Part shown: one piece after another, positions 32,226 to 44,125 of the stretch
How positions within the stretch are numbered: the first letter of the stretch is position 1
Layout: the number at the start of each line of letters is the position of its first letter
Origin: Isoetes taiwanensis
Taxonomy: Eukaryota; Streptophyta; Lycopodiopsida; Isoetales; Isoetaceae
Assembly (NCBI GenBank): GCA_021234155.1
Contig: JAJEKV010000002.1
Location: 2,919,125 to 2,983,124, forward strand
Length of the DNA: 64,000 bases
Reading direction: 5' to 3'
Made by a program: the position numbers and the translations under genes
Notes under the pieces: model-generated
Told to the model about the DNA's origin: nothing
Databases searched by the model: none
The model's input: the letters and a program-made list of their open reading frames with translations, nothing else

Positions 32226-33060
32226 TTAATGCAATGAGGATGAAGATATAGCACTGAAGCAAACTTTGTCCACAAGTAGAGATGCTGGTGTTTTTAAGAG
32301 GAAACACAAAGAAACAAGTCAAACAAAGACAAGGCATATGTCATGTTAATGGAGCCAGTGGATAGAGAATTTGAAGTTGCACAATTGCAGTTTCAATTGG
32401 TGAATACATTTCCTAATGCGCTTGGTCAATTGCTGGATATTCAAGTCTGTATATCTGATGGATGTGGTATCATTTGTATCAGCATACGGCAAGTGAAGAT
32501 AGCAATGAGGAGGATATGGAATTGGAAATGACTGGCACAAGTAAATATACATTAGGTGCTTATGTTTTGGGTATCACGCACAGGGAAACAAGTCTGACAC
32601 AGACAGCACATTTACCAACATTAGCAGGCCGTTAAATAAAAAACCAGAAATAGCACAAGTGCATCGTCGATTTGTAGGTTCATTGACCTAATTTAGTTGG
32701 TAGTGTTAAAATTGCATATATGTTTTCTAAAATTTGATTGCATCTCGGTGGTCAAATACAGATACATCTCAGTCCAATGAGGATAGTGCAATGAGGATAT
32801 GACACAGGAGCAAATTTTGCACACAAATAACTCATTGAATGCTTGTGTTTTGGACTTCAAGGACAAAGAAACATGTAGAACACAGACAATGCCTGTGCCA
32901 ACATTAGAAAGCCTGCTAGATAGAGAAGCAGAAATAATGCAGGTGAATTTTGAGTTGATGAATATGGTGATGAGCTAAGTTACATCTAATTCTGTTATAG
33001 TTATAAAATGGCAGAAATTGTGATGAACTATTCATTAGTCGTTATATTGTCTTTACTATT
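32226..33060 (+). pseudogene. KET module, copy at 32 kb
   Basis: Three tandem exon-like repeats start at about 32232, 32503 and 32776, a period near 272 bp. They encode NEDEDIALKQTLSTSRDAG...KETSQTKTRH, NEEDMELEMTGTSK...RETSLTQTAH, and MTQEQILHTNNSLNACVLDF...KETCRTQTMPVPTL. The third has the longest clean frame, ending AEIMQVNFELMNMVMS and stop. In the first repeat an insertion before MEPVDREFEVAQLQ changes frame relative to the 1.4-kb copy. A fourth repeat is replaced at about 33133 by the block copied from 31292. Confidence 0.5.
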
Positions 33061-34089
33061 CATCTAACCCATTGACTGATAGCCTTGCAGTGTCCAGGGA
33101 ATACAGAAACATGAGGATATGTCATTAGAGAAAATAGGCCCGATTTGCCCTGTTCTAGCCCTTTCCAAGTTGTTTGTAGCCCTAATCGCCCTTCAATCTC
33201 CTAGCTTGATCATTCTTCTGCCTTTTTTCCAGGATTCCAGAATCCAAAAGCTTGTGAGAAGCTCTAGAAGCAGCATCGATCAAAGGAGGCGGCTTCTGGC
33301 GAGGGGTTCTGGCATCGATCAAAGGAGGCTTATGGCTTCTGCACCTGATTGATCTGAATCCAAAAGCCTAGATCCTTCTGCACCTTTCTTAAAGAGAATC
33401 CAAAATCCAGATTATACAGAACTGATGTTTGCTTCCTTTAAAACTACAGCTCAATCCAGCTCCTTTGGTCTTCTCAACTGCCTCCAGCTCAATCCTGCTC
33501 CTTCTATTTGCATTCTATTCTCCCTTTTGTTTCAGTATTATCTTTGAGATGCCAACAATAGACTAGCTTTATGAGAATTATCACAATTCCTGGTGTTATA
33601 TTGATAATTGCACAATAAATGGCCAGTTTCTCACTATGCATAAATAGTAAATATTCATTGTTAGATATGTCCTGCAAGAGACTGCCTAAGTTAGCCTTGT
33701 ATCTTGCTTTCGACTACAACTTTTCTTGTATTTTTTACACTAAAAATGGCCTTTGTCCCCATCAACAAATTCTGGACTATTCCAGCATTGTCGGCCCAAC
33801 TTTTTCCTCGAATTTTCTGAGTTCTAAAGGACCTACCCATAACCCATGGCCTTGATTTGTTCACTTTCTTTCTACATGCCTGAACCTACATAAATATTAC
33901 CCATCAACACATAAAATGAAAATGAAGGATCACCACTATTCAATGTTGCACTCGTTGAACATTTTTGATACAAGGCAACCAGATAACTTGATAAAACTAC
34001 ATTATTTTGAAGATGAGCATTGCAAATTTGCATATGAATGTCCTTTCCATCTTTCAAGGCTGCTAGACTGGCACACGCCTTTAATGCAA
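33061..34089. repeat. Duplicated exon/intron-like block
   Basis: The left part (33138-33310) repeats 31292-31465; the rest is unique among clean copies and recurs at 54000-54830, 56200-57170, 58460-59390 and 61300-62220 in the noisy region. A tandem CATCGATCAAAGGAGGC pair occurs at 33275 and 33313. No gene is recognised. Confidence 0.55.
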
Positions 34090-34320
34090 TGAGGTATGAC
34101 ACAGGAGCAAATTTTGCACACAAATAACTCATTGAATGCTTGTGTTTTGGACTTCAAGGACAAAGAAACATGTAGAACACAGACTTAGAAAGCCTGCTAG
34201 ATAGAGAAGCATAAATAGTGCAGGTGAATTTTGAGTTAATGAATATGATGATGAGCTAAGTATATCCAATTCTGTTATAGTTATAAAATGGCAGAAATTG
34301 TGATGAACTATTCACTAGTC
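34090..34320 (+). pseudogene. Isolated third KET repeat
   Basis: This repeats the sequence at 32797-33030, including the KETCRTQT-encoding segment. A deletion after the anchor joins GAACACAGAC directly to TTAGAAAGCCTGC. Homology stops at about 34338, where the unrelated 34.3-36.9 kb block begins. Confidence 0.6.
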
Positions 34321-34342
34321 GTTATTATTGTCTTTACTTTTT

Positions 34343-36878
34343 GGGTTGCCCCTAGGGGGGCAAACCCTTGTTTATGTGGGTTTGTCGGTATATTCAGGTA
34401 TATGCCAAAGATATGCTTAGGATATCTTTGGTATTTGCTAAAAGCGGGCTGCGCGCCAAACCGATGCGACCCATTGTAGGTCGATGATCTTGAACAGCCC
34501 TACTTAGGCATGATGCGGTAGGCACCATGGCAAAGCCCCGGATTGGCCGATACATTACGGCATTACGGTTATGGCGGCTTCGGGCATTGAAATTTTTGGA
34601 ATCCGGTTAGCGTTATGGTATGTGATCTTGAAGCTTGAGCTGCAATGCGTATATAGTTTGAGATCTTGGAGTGCGTGGTACCACAGATGCGGCGAGGGGA
34701 TTCTCGAGGCATAACCGAGGTATTTTTTTTAAGTTCTCACGCCACGAATGGTTCAAGAAATGCTTGATGCGGGGAGATATGCTTCGAGAATGTCGGCCGA
34801 GAATGTATGTAGTTTTTTCCGGCATGCATGCAAGTGCGCATGCACATTGCATTGCACGCATCACTATGACACGGTGAAGGAGGAACATGAAGCGACATAC
34901 CAATTTATGCGAAGAGGACCTCGATGCGTGATGGAAGAGATAGTATTTTTGGCTAAGTTGTTGCTTTTGCTTAGTTAGCTATAGATGGACCGGATGTGTT
35001 CGATTCGGACAAGTAATACACGAGTTGCTTTCTATTAAGAAAAGTAATCTCTTTTTCTACTTGGGCTCTTAGGGTTTTGAATGATAGCAATTGGTTGATC
35101 TACGTGTTTACATGCTTAGGGATGGCGGTAGGCTTTCACGGCATTGCTTAACTTTTACGATACATTTTTCTACATGTGTGCTTTGTGCTCTCGCCTAGAT
35201 GATATTTTCCTCAAAGCATGGTATATCATAACGGCTCGAATAATTGCATATGTCATTGCCCCGGACAATAAATTCATAGGTTCTTCATAGGCGTGGTCGG
35301 GTGAAGATTGCGAAAGAAATTACCTTGTCACCCGGTAATGGCTGGGCAAAAAGGAATAATCTAGCGAATTGACAAGAATGCACTAATTCGGTTCAGCGGC
35401 GTCTATGTTGGCATAGGAAACTTCGGTGAGAAAATTATTTTGAGGAGAACAATGATTTCTATGTAGATAAAGAACTTAGAAATCTGCTAGCACCACGGCA
35501 GCAGGTGGCGAAATTGATGGAATTGAATAATTATCTGACTTACAAGGTTTTTGCTTACAATATGGATCTCCCAAAAGTTGAAAGAAGCTTATATACGCGG
35601 GTGTACTTCCTAGCCGATACATGTCTTTTGCTTTCGATACATGTTCACGATACACAAGTGTTCACGCTTCTCATGCTTATCCGACCAATCAATACATTTT
35701 TCAGGTCCATTATCGCGGTTGCCTTTTTATAAAGAAGGGCCATTCAATAGTTTGGGGAATGAAAATGGCATAGGCGTATATTCCACACTTTGCTACTCCC
35801 ATATCATATAAGTCCGGGCTGGCAAGGGATGGATTTTCGATTTCAACTAGACGGGATATATAATGTCTTGGTTTTAACTTTGGTGTGTTTACGTATCTTT
35901 GTGTCCTAGCTTCGAGAATTCGTGTAATTGATTCTATTCTAACTAGATGGAGAAGAACCAAAGCGGTATGAGCTGTTGGCGGTCGCGATCATTTGCTAAT
36001 CTATGCTTCGGGTTCAAATGAGGGGAAGCATTACATGGCACCAGTAGAAGGTTTGCCATATGGAGTTTGGTCTCACTAGCTTATGAGCCAAGTTTTAACT
36101 TTATGTAACCGCCTCCACTTTAGGCGTGGCTAGATTATTATTGTTAGTTAAGAGGAATCTCAAACTTGCATTATTAAGGTGAATCTCGGAACCTAGGGAG
36201 GAGTATCCCAACTAAGTATAGAATGACATTGATAGGGTGGGCTGCCGATTTGGAAAGACTTGGTTTAATATCCAGCCCTCCTCATACCTGTTGTATGGAG
36301 TTTTGTAGATCCCCGAGCGAGAGAGTGATTATCTGCTTGTAGTCCTGAGGGGGGCATGGGTGAATATCTTGGACTAGTGGGGCAGATTACAGGCTTTGTT
36401 GCCAGACTTAAAAATCTCTCAACTCAAAGTTCCGCCTCCTATGAGATATGTTTGCAAAAGACTTTGGAGAGGGATGATGAAAATGGAACCTTGAACCTTT
36501 GTTCTCTAACTCGCTAGCATTATTAGCTTAGTAGATCTCTACTTCAAAGGGCCTGGCTCAATATCCAAACTCCCTTAGGAGACTGTAATATTAACATATA
36601 AGTTTGGATCATCATTGTGCACTCTTGTACATGGATGTATCTCATGGAGTCTTTTAGCTACATGTTTCCGTTTGGTATTGCTCCTATCTGATCCATGGTC
36701 CAATTCTATTTAGATATTGACATAAATAAGTGTCATTTCGTGATGTTTGACTTAGTTGGCATTTTCTCACATAGCTAATGTTAATGATAAGGTGTCATGA
36801 TGTGCTATGGCTTCTCCAATTCACTATGCTATAAATTGCACCAAACTCCGCTTGATTTCGCTCTTATTCCTGTCAATT
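34343..36878. other. 2.5-kb unidentified block
   Basis: Homology to the surrounding KET copies stops at 34338 and resumes at about 36879, so this block is inserted or otherwise unique. It starts with an inverted repeat, GGGTTGCCCC (34343-34352) and GGGGCAAACCC (34357-34367). I find no reverse transcriptase, transposase or other domain, and the open frames are short. The left 1.6 kb has few CTG/CAG triplets and many CGG/CCG, as in the noisy region after 46 kb, so its accuracy is doubtful. Confidence 0.4.
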
Positions 36879-37163
36879 TTGTAATACTTTTGTAAATTAA
36901 TTTTCACATTCATAAACATTTTGGTCATGTTTTGGTTTTTTCGAACAAGGTGTGTTGTTTGGATGGTTTTTAGATTGTTGTTAGACCATGAAGGTTGAAC
37001 TCCTTACAGTTATGGTGGAGATTTAGGGCCATGCCAGGCCTCTAGAATAGTGCAAGACATAAATCTATAAAAAATTTGATGTATAATTATTGTTATTTAT
37101 AGCAAGTAAGGCACTGGCTATTAAAGGTCCCATGTGGTCCATTGAAGTCCCAAGTGGTCCATA

Positions 37164-37246
37164 GAATAAGAATAAGAATAAGAATAAGAATAAGAATAAG
37201 AATAAGAATAAGAATAAGAATAAGAATAAGAATAAGAATAAGAATA
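37164..37246 (+). repeat. Hexanucleotide array (AGAATA)n
   Basis: About 14 perfect copies of the hexamer span 83 bp. The array sits at the left edge of the 37165-37449 insertion. On the minus strand the array follows the insert body as a simple-sequence tail. Confidence 0.95.
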
Positions 37247-37449
37247 GATTTTTAGCGTCTACGGAGACCAATTGGCCTATGGGACCCAAACGAAAAAGAG
37301 AGCAGCAAGCCTATTACTGACAGGATTTAAAAACCCCCGCCCCGAAGGGTTTTCGAGGGAAAAACCTTAGCAGTAATAAGTATGCTGGCACGTTGTACAA
37401 TTATATAGGACAGTTCAATGCTGTCCCACAGGACACAACTGAGTCCGTG
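37165..37449 (-). mobile_element. Small retroposon-like insertion with hexamer tail
   Basis: The insert splits the 22-bp minisatellite exactly between its second and third unit; the uninterrupted site is at 4680. Read on the minus strand it is a ~200-bp body ending in (TTCTTA)n, as SINEs and short LINEs end. The body contains a nested inverted-repeat core at 37313-37377 shared with the 14443-15799 element. No clear A or B box is visible, so SINE identity is not shown. Any target duplication is at most GAA. Confidence 0.55.
37313..37377. repeat. Diverged copy of the nested inverted-repeat core
   Basis: The arms ATTACTG (37313-37319) and CAGTAAT (37371-37377) enclose ACCCCCGCCCCGAAGGGTTT and a GGGAAAAACCTTA segment. 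The core is conserved with 14922-14984, but one stem pair is A-T there and G-C here. Further flanking arms (GCAGCAAGCC against TATGCTGGC) extend the stem with other sequence. Confidence 0.75.
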
Positions 37450-38749
37450 AAGGCCACTTAGTGGTCCATTGAAGGGCGCTTAATGGTCTATTGAAGGGCA
37501 CATGTGGTTTACTAGGGTTAAATTAGCCTTCTGATTTAAAACCTTCATAGAGAACTCCAAATTTATCAAAAACTCTGATGTGTGGGATCAATTGAAAGCT
37601 AAAGACCCGATCTTCATTATGGTATGTTAAAAGGAGGAGTTAAAAAAAATTAGTCCATCATAATAACATTTGTTTCCTTAGGGGGCTTCATGCCCCCCAA
37701 AACATTCGTTTTGCCAATTCTTGCCATGTTTTGCACGTGGCCATCCACCTAGTTTTCTGAACCGCTCTCCCGAGTTTGTGCATATCAGCCATCAGACGAA
37801 TCTGCAAGCTAACTTAGATTCTCCTCTAAGAATTTCCTTTATAATGAGAGAATGGCAGAAACAGGATAAGAAACAAAGACGCCGGATAAGAAACAGAGGA
37901 AGTTCCTGTGGCAGAGATGTAAGCGGCGCCACCAGGAAACATAAACTTAAACTTAAAACTAGCAGAAATGCAGGGTTGGGATGAAGTTTGGGGCAGAGAT
38001 GGAGTAGCAGGTTAATGTCGAGGCTGGATGGGGGAAGTTAGAGAAGAAACAGATCGTGTTCATGTGAGTTGAGTTCCAAAGCACGTCAAAGTGTTCCAAT
38101 GTTAAAGTCAGAACAAAGAGAGACAAAACCTATAAAGCACTTCAAATTTTTGCTACCCCCTAGAATCGGTGAGCCAAAGGTTCTCGTTCTTCATGTAGAT
38201 GAGACCTAATAAATCTACTCGAATTAACATATGCACTTGTAGCAAGTTCTCCAAGTAAATTTTGATTTCTAGGAATGCCCTTAAAAGGAAAATGCATGGC
38301 TATATTATTGATATGATGACCAATGAAAACTATCATGTACACATGAGGGTCGATAAAGGCTAAGGTCCATGAAGGAAAATAAACAATACCAAGATGAAAA
38401 GGCACTTGGAACTCATACCAGCATAGGCATAAGTCCATCACAGAAGAGGTTAATGAACTGGAATGTTACCACCTGACTCCCTACTACACTTAGAGAGATC
38501 AAGGATGAGGCTCAAACAAGGAACTAAATGAATGGTTTGGTAGGCAAGACTAAAGTCAATCATCTTCATATAAAAAAGCAGCGGCAATAGAATTGTTCTT
38601 ACAGTTGAGGATGAGGTTGGGTTCCTAAGAAGACGTGTTTGGGGAATAATTTTATAGCTTTCTCCTTGTAAACCTTTTGTGGTTGAGCCATTTCTTCCTT
38701 TTGTTGGGTTAATTCTTCTTTTCTAGTTAGTCACATCTGCATAATAAGT

Positions 38750-40222
38750 GTATGCCTTGTTTGACACTTGAAAATCTCATTTGAGAGATGATCTTACTTC
38801 TAATCTTGCTCTCCAAACAATTTGATTCTAATCTTGCTCTCCAAACAATTTTCTTTGTGTTTTTAATAGGAAACACAAAGAAACAAGTCAAACAAAGACC
38901 AGGCATATGTCATGTTAATGGAGCCAGTGGATAGAGAATTTGAAGTTGCACAATTGCAGTTTCAATTGGTGAATACATTTCCTAATGTGCTTGGTCAATT
39001 GCTGGATACTCAAGTCTGTATATCTGATGGATGTGTTATGATTTGTATCAGCATATGGCAAGTGAGCAATGAGGAGGATATGGAATTGGAAATGACGGGC
39101 ACAAGTAAATATTCATTAGGTGCTTATGTTTTGGGTATCACGCACAGGGAAACAAGTCTGACACAGACAGCACATTTACCAACATTAGCAGGACCGCTAA
39201 ATAAAAAACCAGAAATAGCACAAGTGCATCATCGATTGGTAGAGCTAATTTAGTTGGTAGTGTTAAAATTGCATATGATTTCTAACATTTGATTGCATCT
39301 CAGTGGTCAAATATAGATACATCTTAGTCCAATGAGGATAGTGCAATGAGGATATGATGCAGGAGCAAATTTTGCACACAAATAACTCATTGAATGCTTG
39401 TGTTTTGGACTTCAAGGACAAAGAAACATGTAGAACACAGACTATGCCTGTACCAACATTAGAAAGCCTGCTAGATAGAGAAGCATAAATAATGCAGGTG
39501 AATTTTGAGTTGATGAATATGGTGATGAGCTAAGTTACATCCGATTCTGTTATAGTTATATAATTGCAGAAATTGTGATGAACTATTCATTAGTCGCTAT
39601 TATTGTCTTTACTATTCATCTAACCCATTGACTGATAACCTTGCAGTGTCCAGGGAATACAGAAACATCAGGATATGTCATTAGAGAAAATTGTGGACAA
39701 CAATAATTTAGATTCAATAAAAAAAAGGATTCTTCTCCTCTGAGACCTGCAAGCAAAAAACAAGCCAAACACAGACCCGGCATGGGGAGAAGTTAGCAGA
39801 CATGCTACATAAGAAAGCAGAAGTGGCACAAGTGCAGTTTCAGTTGATTATTTAAATAATACAAATATTATTAGCTAATCCAGCACAAATTTATAATCAT
39901 GTTGTACCTGCAGATTTCCTTCACCGAATAGGGTAGAAGACATTATATCATTGAACATGTTAAAAAGAACATCCCCCTTATATAGGGAGATCACAAAGTT
40001 TGCTTTAGTAGTTGTGTTTTTGAAATTGACACATTTGAACTTTTGATGTTTCACTGATATATAAAATTCAGCCCAATTCAGACAAGCATTAATTTTTTTT
40101 TTTGATGTACATTGATTTCTGTATCTATTTTGAATAAAAATCCAATGTAGAAATATTGAAATACATTGTTTCTTATTTGTTGTCTGAGGACTAAAGGATC
40201 GCATCTTCATGCCAATACTTTT
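38750..40222 (+). pseudogene. KET module, copy at 39 kb
   Basis: This is close to 1230-2660, with the same four repeats (anchors near 38877, 39146, 39420 and 39755). The frame at 38912-39253 runs through the second half of repeat 1 and all of repeat 2: MLMEPVDREFEVAQLQFQLV, then SNEEDMELEM and RETSLTQTAHLPTLAG. Compared with 1.5 kb it lacks seven bases (AAGATAG) near 39065, which keeps the two repeats in one frame for 113 codons. It is the best-preserved reading of this unknown peptide, but no complete gene model is possible. Confidence 0.5.
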
Positions 40223-40224
40223 TG

Positions 40225-43200
40225 TACTGTCATGAATTTGTTTAAGATAGGCTTTTAGGATACTTTTGGGAATGTTGAAACATTCTATATTTGGTTTGAG
40301 GGCTAGTAATAAATCTCCTGCTCATTTGTTTACAGTATCTTGTCAATGAGAGTGTGCAATTGCTCTAACATATGCTTATTTGGCATTTGTGCAGTACTTC
40401 CATGTTGAATACATAAAGACTAAAGCTGTAATAGGGAAGATAATTCAGATTAAAGAAGATAAACACCTATCATTAATATTCATATTCTATTCTGCATTAG
40501 AACAAATCTAAAAAGTTGATAAGAATAGTCAAAGACATGTATGTTTGTTATCTTCATCTGCGATGTTTTCTGCTGTCATAGGGAAGAGATTGTTGCAGGC
40601 AATTGCAACTGCTTTTGACATATTGACTGTGGCATGTATGCTTAATCTATACACTCAATCTGACCTCTATAGGGAATTAAAAACAATCTTAAAATAATAG
40701 CACCATTTTATTTTGTGGGCTTTAGTACAACACAGGGATTTGATCAGCGTAGCATGGTAAAGGTTCCACAGTTGCTCCTTTGTCCCATTAGGCTCCACCA
40801 CACATGTTGAACATCTTCAAAAATACAATGCAAGTTATGATAGGCACTTAGAGAAACTATCAACACAAAATGACATGTCTTGAATTAGTTTAGACTTGTG
40901 CACAAATCCAATGAAGAGAAGCAGAAACAACCTTTCCTAATTACCTGACCCAATCAAGATATAAAATAGAAACATACCTAGCAAACAAACTCGTTGCTTC
41001 GAAATCATTGCCATAAACATGTTCCTGTTTAAATTTGACTTCCAGACAGAGATGATTATAGTAGTAAAGATTGAAATTAGGACTCAGTAATAGAGCATCC
41101 ACATCTACACATTCACAACAAATTGCAAAGACCTAGACTCAAACTGTATTTCTTTCACTTGCCTTGCTAGATATCACTGCATTTCAGCTCCTCCTGCAAA
41201 GATTAGGAGTTCTGCATGACATAGAAGAATATATTAATACTTAGTATGAGGATGAGGTCTTAGTTGTGCATACTTGTATTAGCATCCCTGCTACCCTAAA
41301 TGTATTTATGTCTTGCCTTCATGTTCATGAACAGACTTAAAAGGATATGATATAACATGGTAAAGGTTCCATGGTTTCTCTTTCATCCCATTAGGCTCCA
41401 TCACACGTGTTGAAGAACATCTTGAAGATACAATGCAAGTTATGATGGGCTCTTGGAGTAACTGCCAGTACAAAATGATAGATCTTAGATCAGTTTAAAG
41501 ATTTTTTGGTGCACAAATCCAATAAAGAGAAGTTGCAAAAAAAAACCTTTCCTAATTAAATTAAGTCAACCAAGATAGAAAATGAAACTGTTCCTAGTGA
41601 ACAAAACAGAAGTGTGCCTAGCAAATGAAGTCGTTGCTCCAAAAGCTTTGCTATAAACATGATCCTGCTTAAATTTGACTTCTAAACCGAGATAACAGCA
41701 AGAAAGTGGGACTCAATATCGAGCATCGTCATTTACACGTTCACAATAAATTATAAAGACCTAAACTCCATTGATTGCAACTATATTTCTTTCATTTGCC
41801 TTGCTACATATCGACATTCTAGCCCCTTTTACGGAGATGAAGAGTTCAAAGATGACATAGGAGAATTTATTAATGCTTAACATCTTCGATAAGACTTACT
41901 TGTGATGAAGTTTGAAGATGGAACCAGCATAGACCTAGGAAACAAATCATTTGCATATTTGTATTGGCATCCCAATACTCAAGGCATAGCAAGTTCCCAT
42001 AAGAGGACCATCAGTACAAATCTATAAGAAACAATCAATACAACAATTTAGAAACAATCTCAAGAACTACAACCTTAAGAATCACAATCCCAAGAATTAT
42101 ACAACCTCATCTTGGTTCCTCCTCTAACATTGGTAGTTCTAGCTATATCCTCTAGTTCCGTTCCATGGAAATAAACAAAAAAATCAAGTGTTTCTCCAAA
42201 ATTATTAGAGCTTGCAAAGTAAAAACACTTCCTGTAACATTGAGCCAACACAGAAGAGTTAATATGCCAAGACACATGGTGCCTAAGAGGATATATTACC
42301 GGAATATACCAAAGCTAGATATATTTCAGCTCGAGAAAGTGGCTGTGGCTATGGCCATATTGAAAACATAACATTCTATTGATCTAGAATTTTTAGTACA
42401 ACCATATTTTATATGTGAGTATATACTCAATCAGGGGCTAAAGAGGAAAATAAATGAAGCTTGGATTTATGATTCCATGCATGCAAGCCATCAATGCGAC
42501 TACGAAAATAGAACACCAGTAAATACCAACCTAACAATCTTGAGGCGTAGCACACTATGCCCAAACTGGCCAAGGACCGTGAAAGAACATACAACAGATG
42601 AAATCGTGGAGAATAGCTCTGCAAAATAAAACAAAGATTTTAGCCCAATAGAGAACGAAATGGAGAACCATACAGAGAAGAAAGGCACGAATACCTACGG
42701 TCTTTATTAGGATGATGCCACCGCAAGGAAGACTTAGGATCCGCAATTGCTCTAGTATAATCAGATCTAATAAACCAAGTGGGCCGATTTTTTTTTTTTT
42801 TTTTTTTCCAGTTGCATGTATATGATATTGTCATAGATATTGAAGTTGCTAGATTACATTATAAGAACAATCATCTACATAATTTGATGGATTTAAGATG
42901 CCAATAATTTAACTACTAAAAGCAGGACCTCCAATACTTGACTCTCTTTTTCCAACCATGTATCTTTTTTTTTTCTCAAGAACTTCGATAGTTTTGTTCC
43001 AGGTGGCTTTAACTATAATTTGAAGAAATCTGGGATCCTTTGATCTGATCTTGTACATACTGTTTTACCATCTTGTAACATCCTGATCAAAGACAAAAAT
43101 ACAGCAGAAGATATGAAAATAACAACCATAGTATAATGTGAAGGATGGATTCTTGAAAGGCCTAAATGCTCTATTGGCCTCCAGCCAAACTTAAAATACC

Positions 43201-44125
43201 GATCCTTGCATGTTCCCTGCTTGCCAAGCTACTTGTCATGTTCTTAAAGACAACCACCTCAAAGAACATCGTGTCTAGAAGAGGGAAAGGATAGACTCGA
43301 TACAAAAGTAGGTCTGATGAGGTCGGAATAGAAACAAGCAAGCAATCCAGGTACTCACAGTATGTAGCATCCATGCGGTGAAGAATAAGCATGTTAGCAA
43401 TCGTGGCATCCATTATTCTTGCCAGCTGAAATCGACCAAAAGAGAAAAGGATCGGAAGCCCAAAATCCAAAATCTTACAAAAAAAATTCCTCCAATTTTT
43501 GGAAGTTTGGGAATTTGTGCCGGCTCACAACCTCCTCAAAAACTTAGGAAAATCTTGTGCCCTGAGGCCCCTGGACTTATGTAGCATGGGCGAGCTCCCT
43601 GATGGGTGCTACTAACACATCACGCTGGCTATATTGTAGCCTTTTCTGAAGTCTTTTCTTGGTTTCTATTAGTACCAGCACCCCACTTATATTTGGCTTC
43701 GTGGCCATGCGAGAATGCTTCGCTATCAACAGCTTTGAACTGTACACATTGTGGATTCCATTGTCCCACCTTTAATAGTGGGTCAGATTATGAACCCTGA
43801 GTTTTTGGCGCACCAGAGCTCGAATGTGGAAATAGAACACCAGCCGGCAGGTTATACCCGCTCTATCCTGATGGTCGGTCGGAGGCCCCTCACTGTCCCG
43901 ACACTTAGTTCCTTTCCTTTTTTACAATTATTCTGCATAGTCTTGGTGCCCAATAGTGGCGTCCAGCGGCGACAGAGTCGCACTGGCCTGGACTACATTA
44001 GTGACGCCGATTACTATCAGGATTAAAAAACCCCACCCCGAAGGGTTTTCGGGGAAAAACCTTAATAGTAATGGGCTCACTAATGCTCAAAATTATTATG
44101 AGATCCTTTTTCCATCATTGTGGAC
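40225..44125. repeat. Segmental unit copy 5
   Basis: The copy starts with the exon-like pieces also found at 19970-20440, then both tandem halves and the middle blocks. It ends with the left part of the 1357-bp element (43553-44125), which here lacks the AT-rich first 30 bp. At 44125 it jumps to the start of the next unit. It has no transporter or protease part. Confidence 0.75.
43996..44085. repeat. Nested inverted-repeat core, second copy
   Basis: This is essentially identical to 14908-14997, with all three stems intact (outer CATTAGTGA/TCACTAATG). It is part of the truncated element copy at 43553-44125. Confidence 0.85.

Larger units (their letters stand above)
36879..38745. repeat. Paralogue of 2650-5290 lacking the CACTA-like insert
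   Basis: The order of matches is 2650-2856, then 4613-4680 and 4681-5290. The 2857-4612 insert is absent, which gives its empty site near 37097. This copy has its own insertion at 37165-37449 and additional sequence at about 37600-37820 and 38050-38500 not found in the first copy. No intact gene is visible. Confidence 0.75.

Noticed and set aside
37065-37289. Minus-strand ORF with a long Phe-Leu dipeptide run
   Set aside because: It is the translation of the AGAATA hexamer array; simple-sequence DNA stays open by composition.
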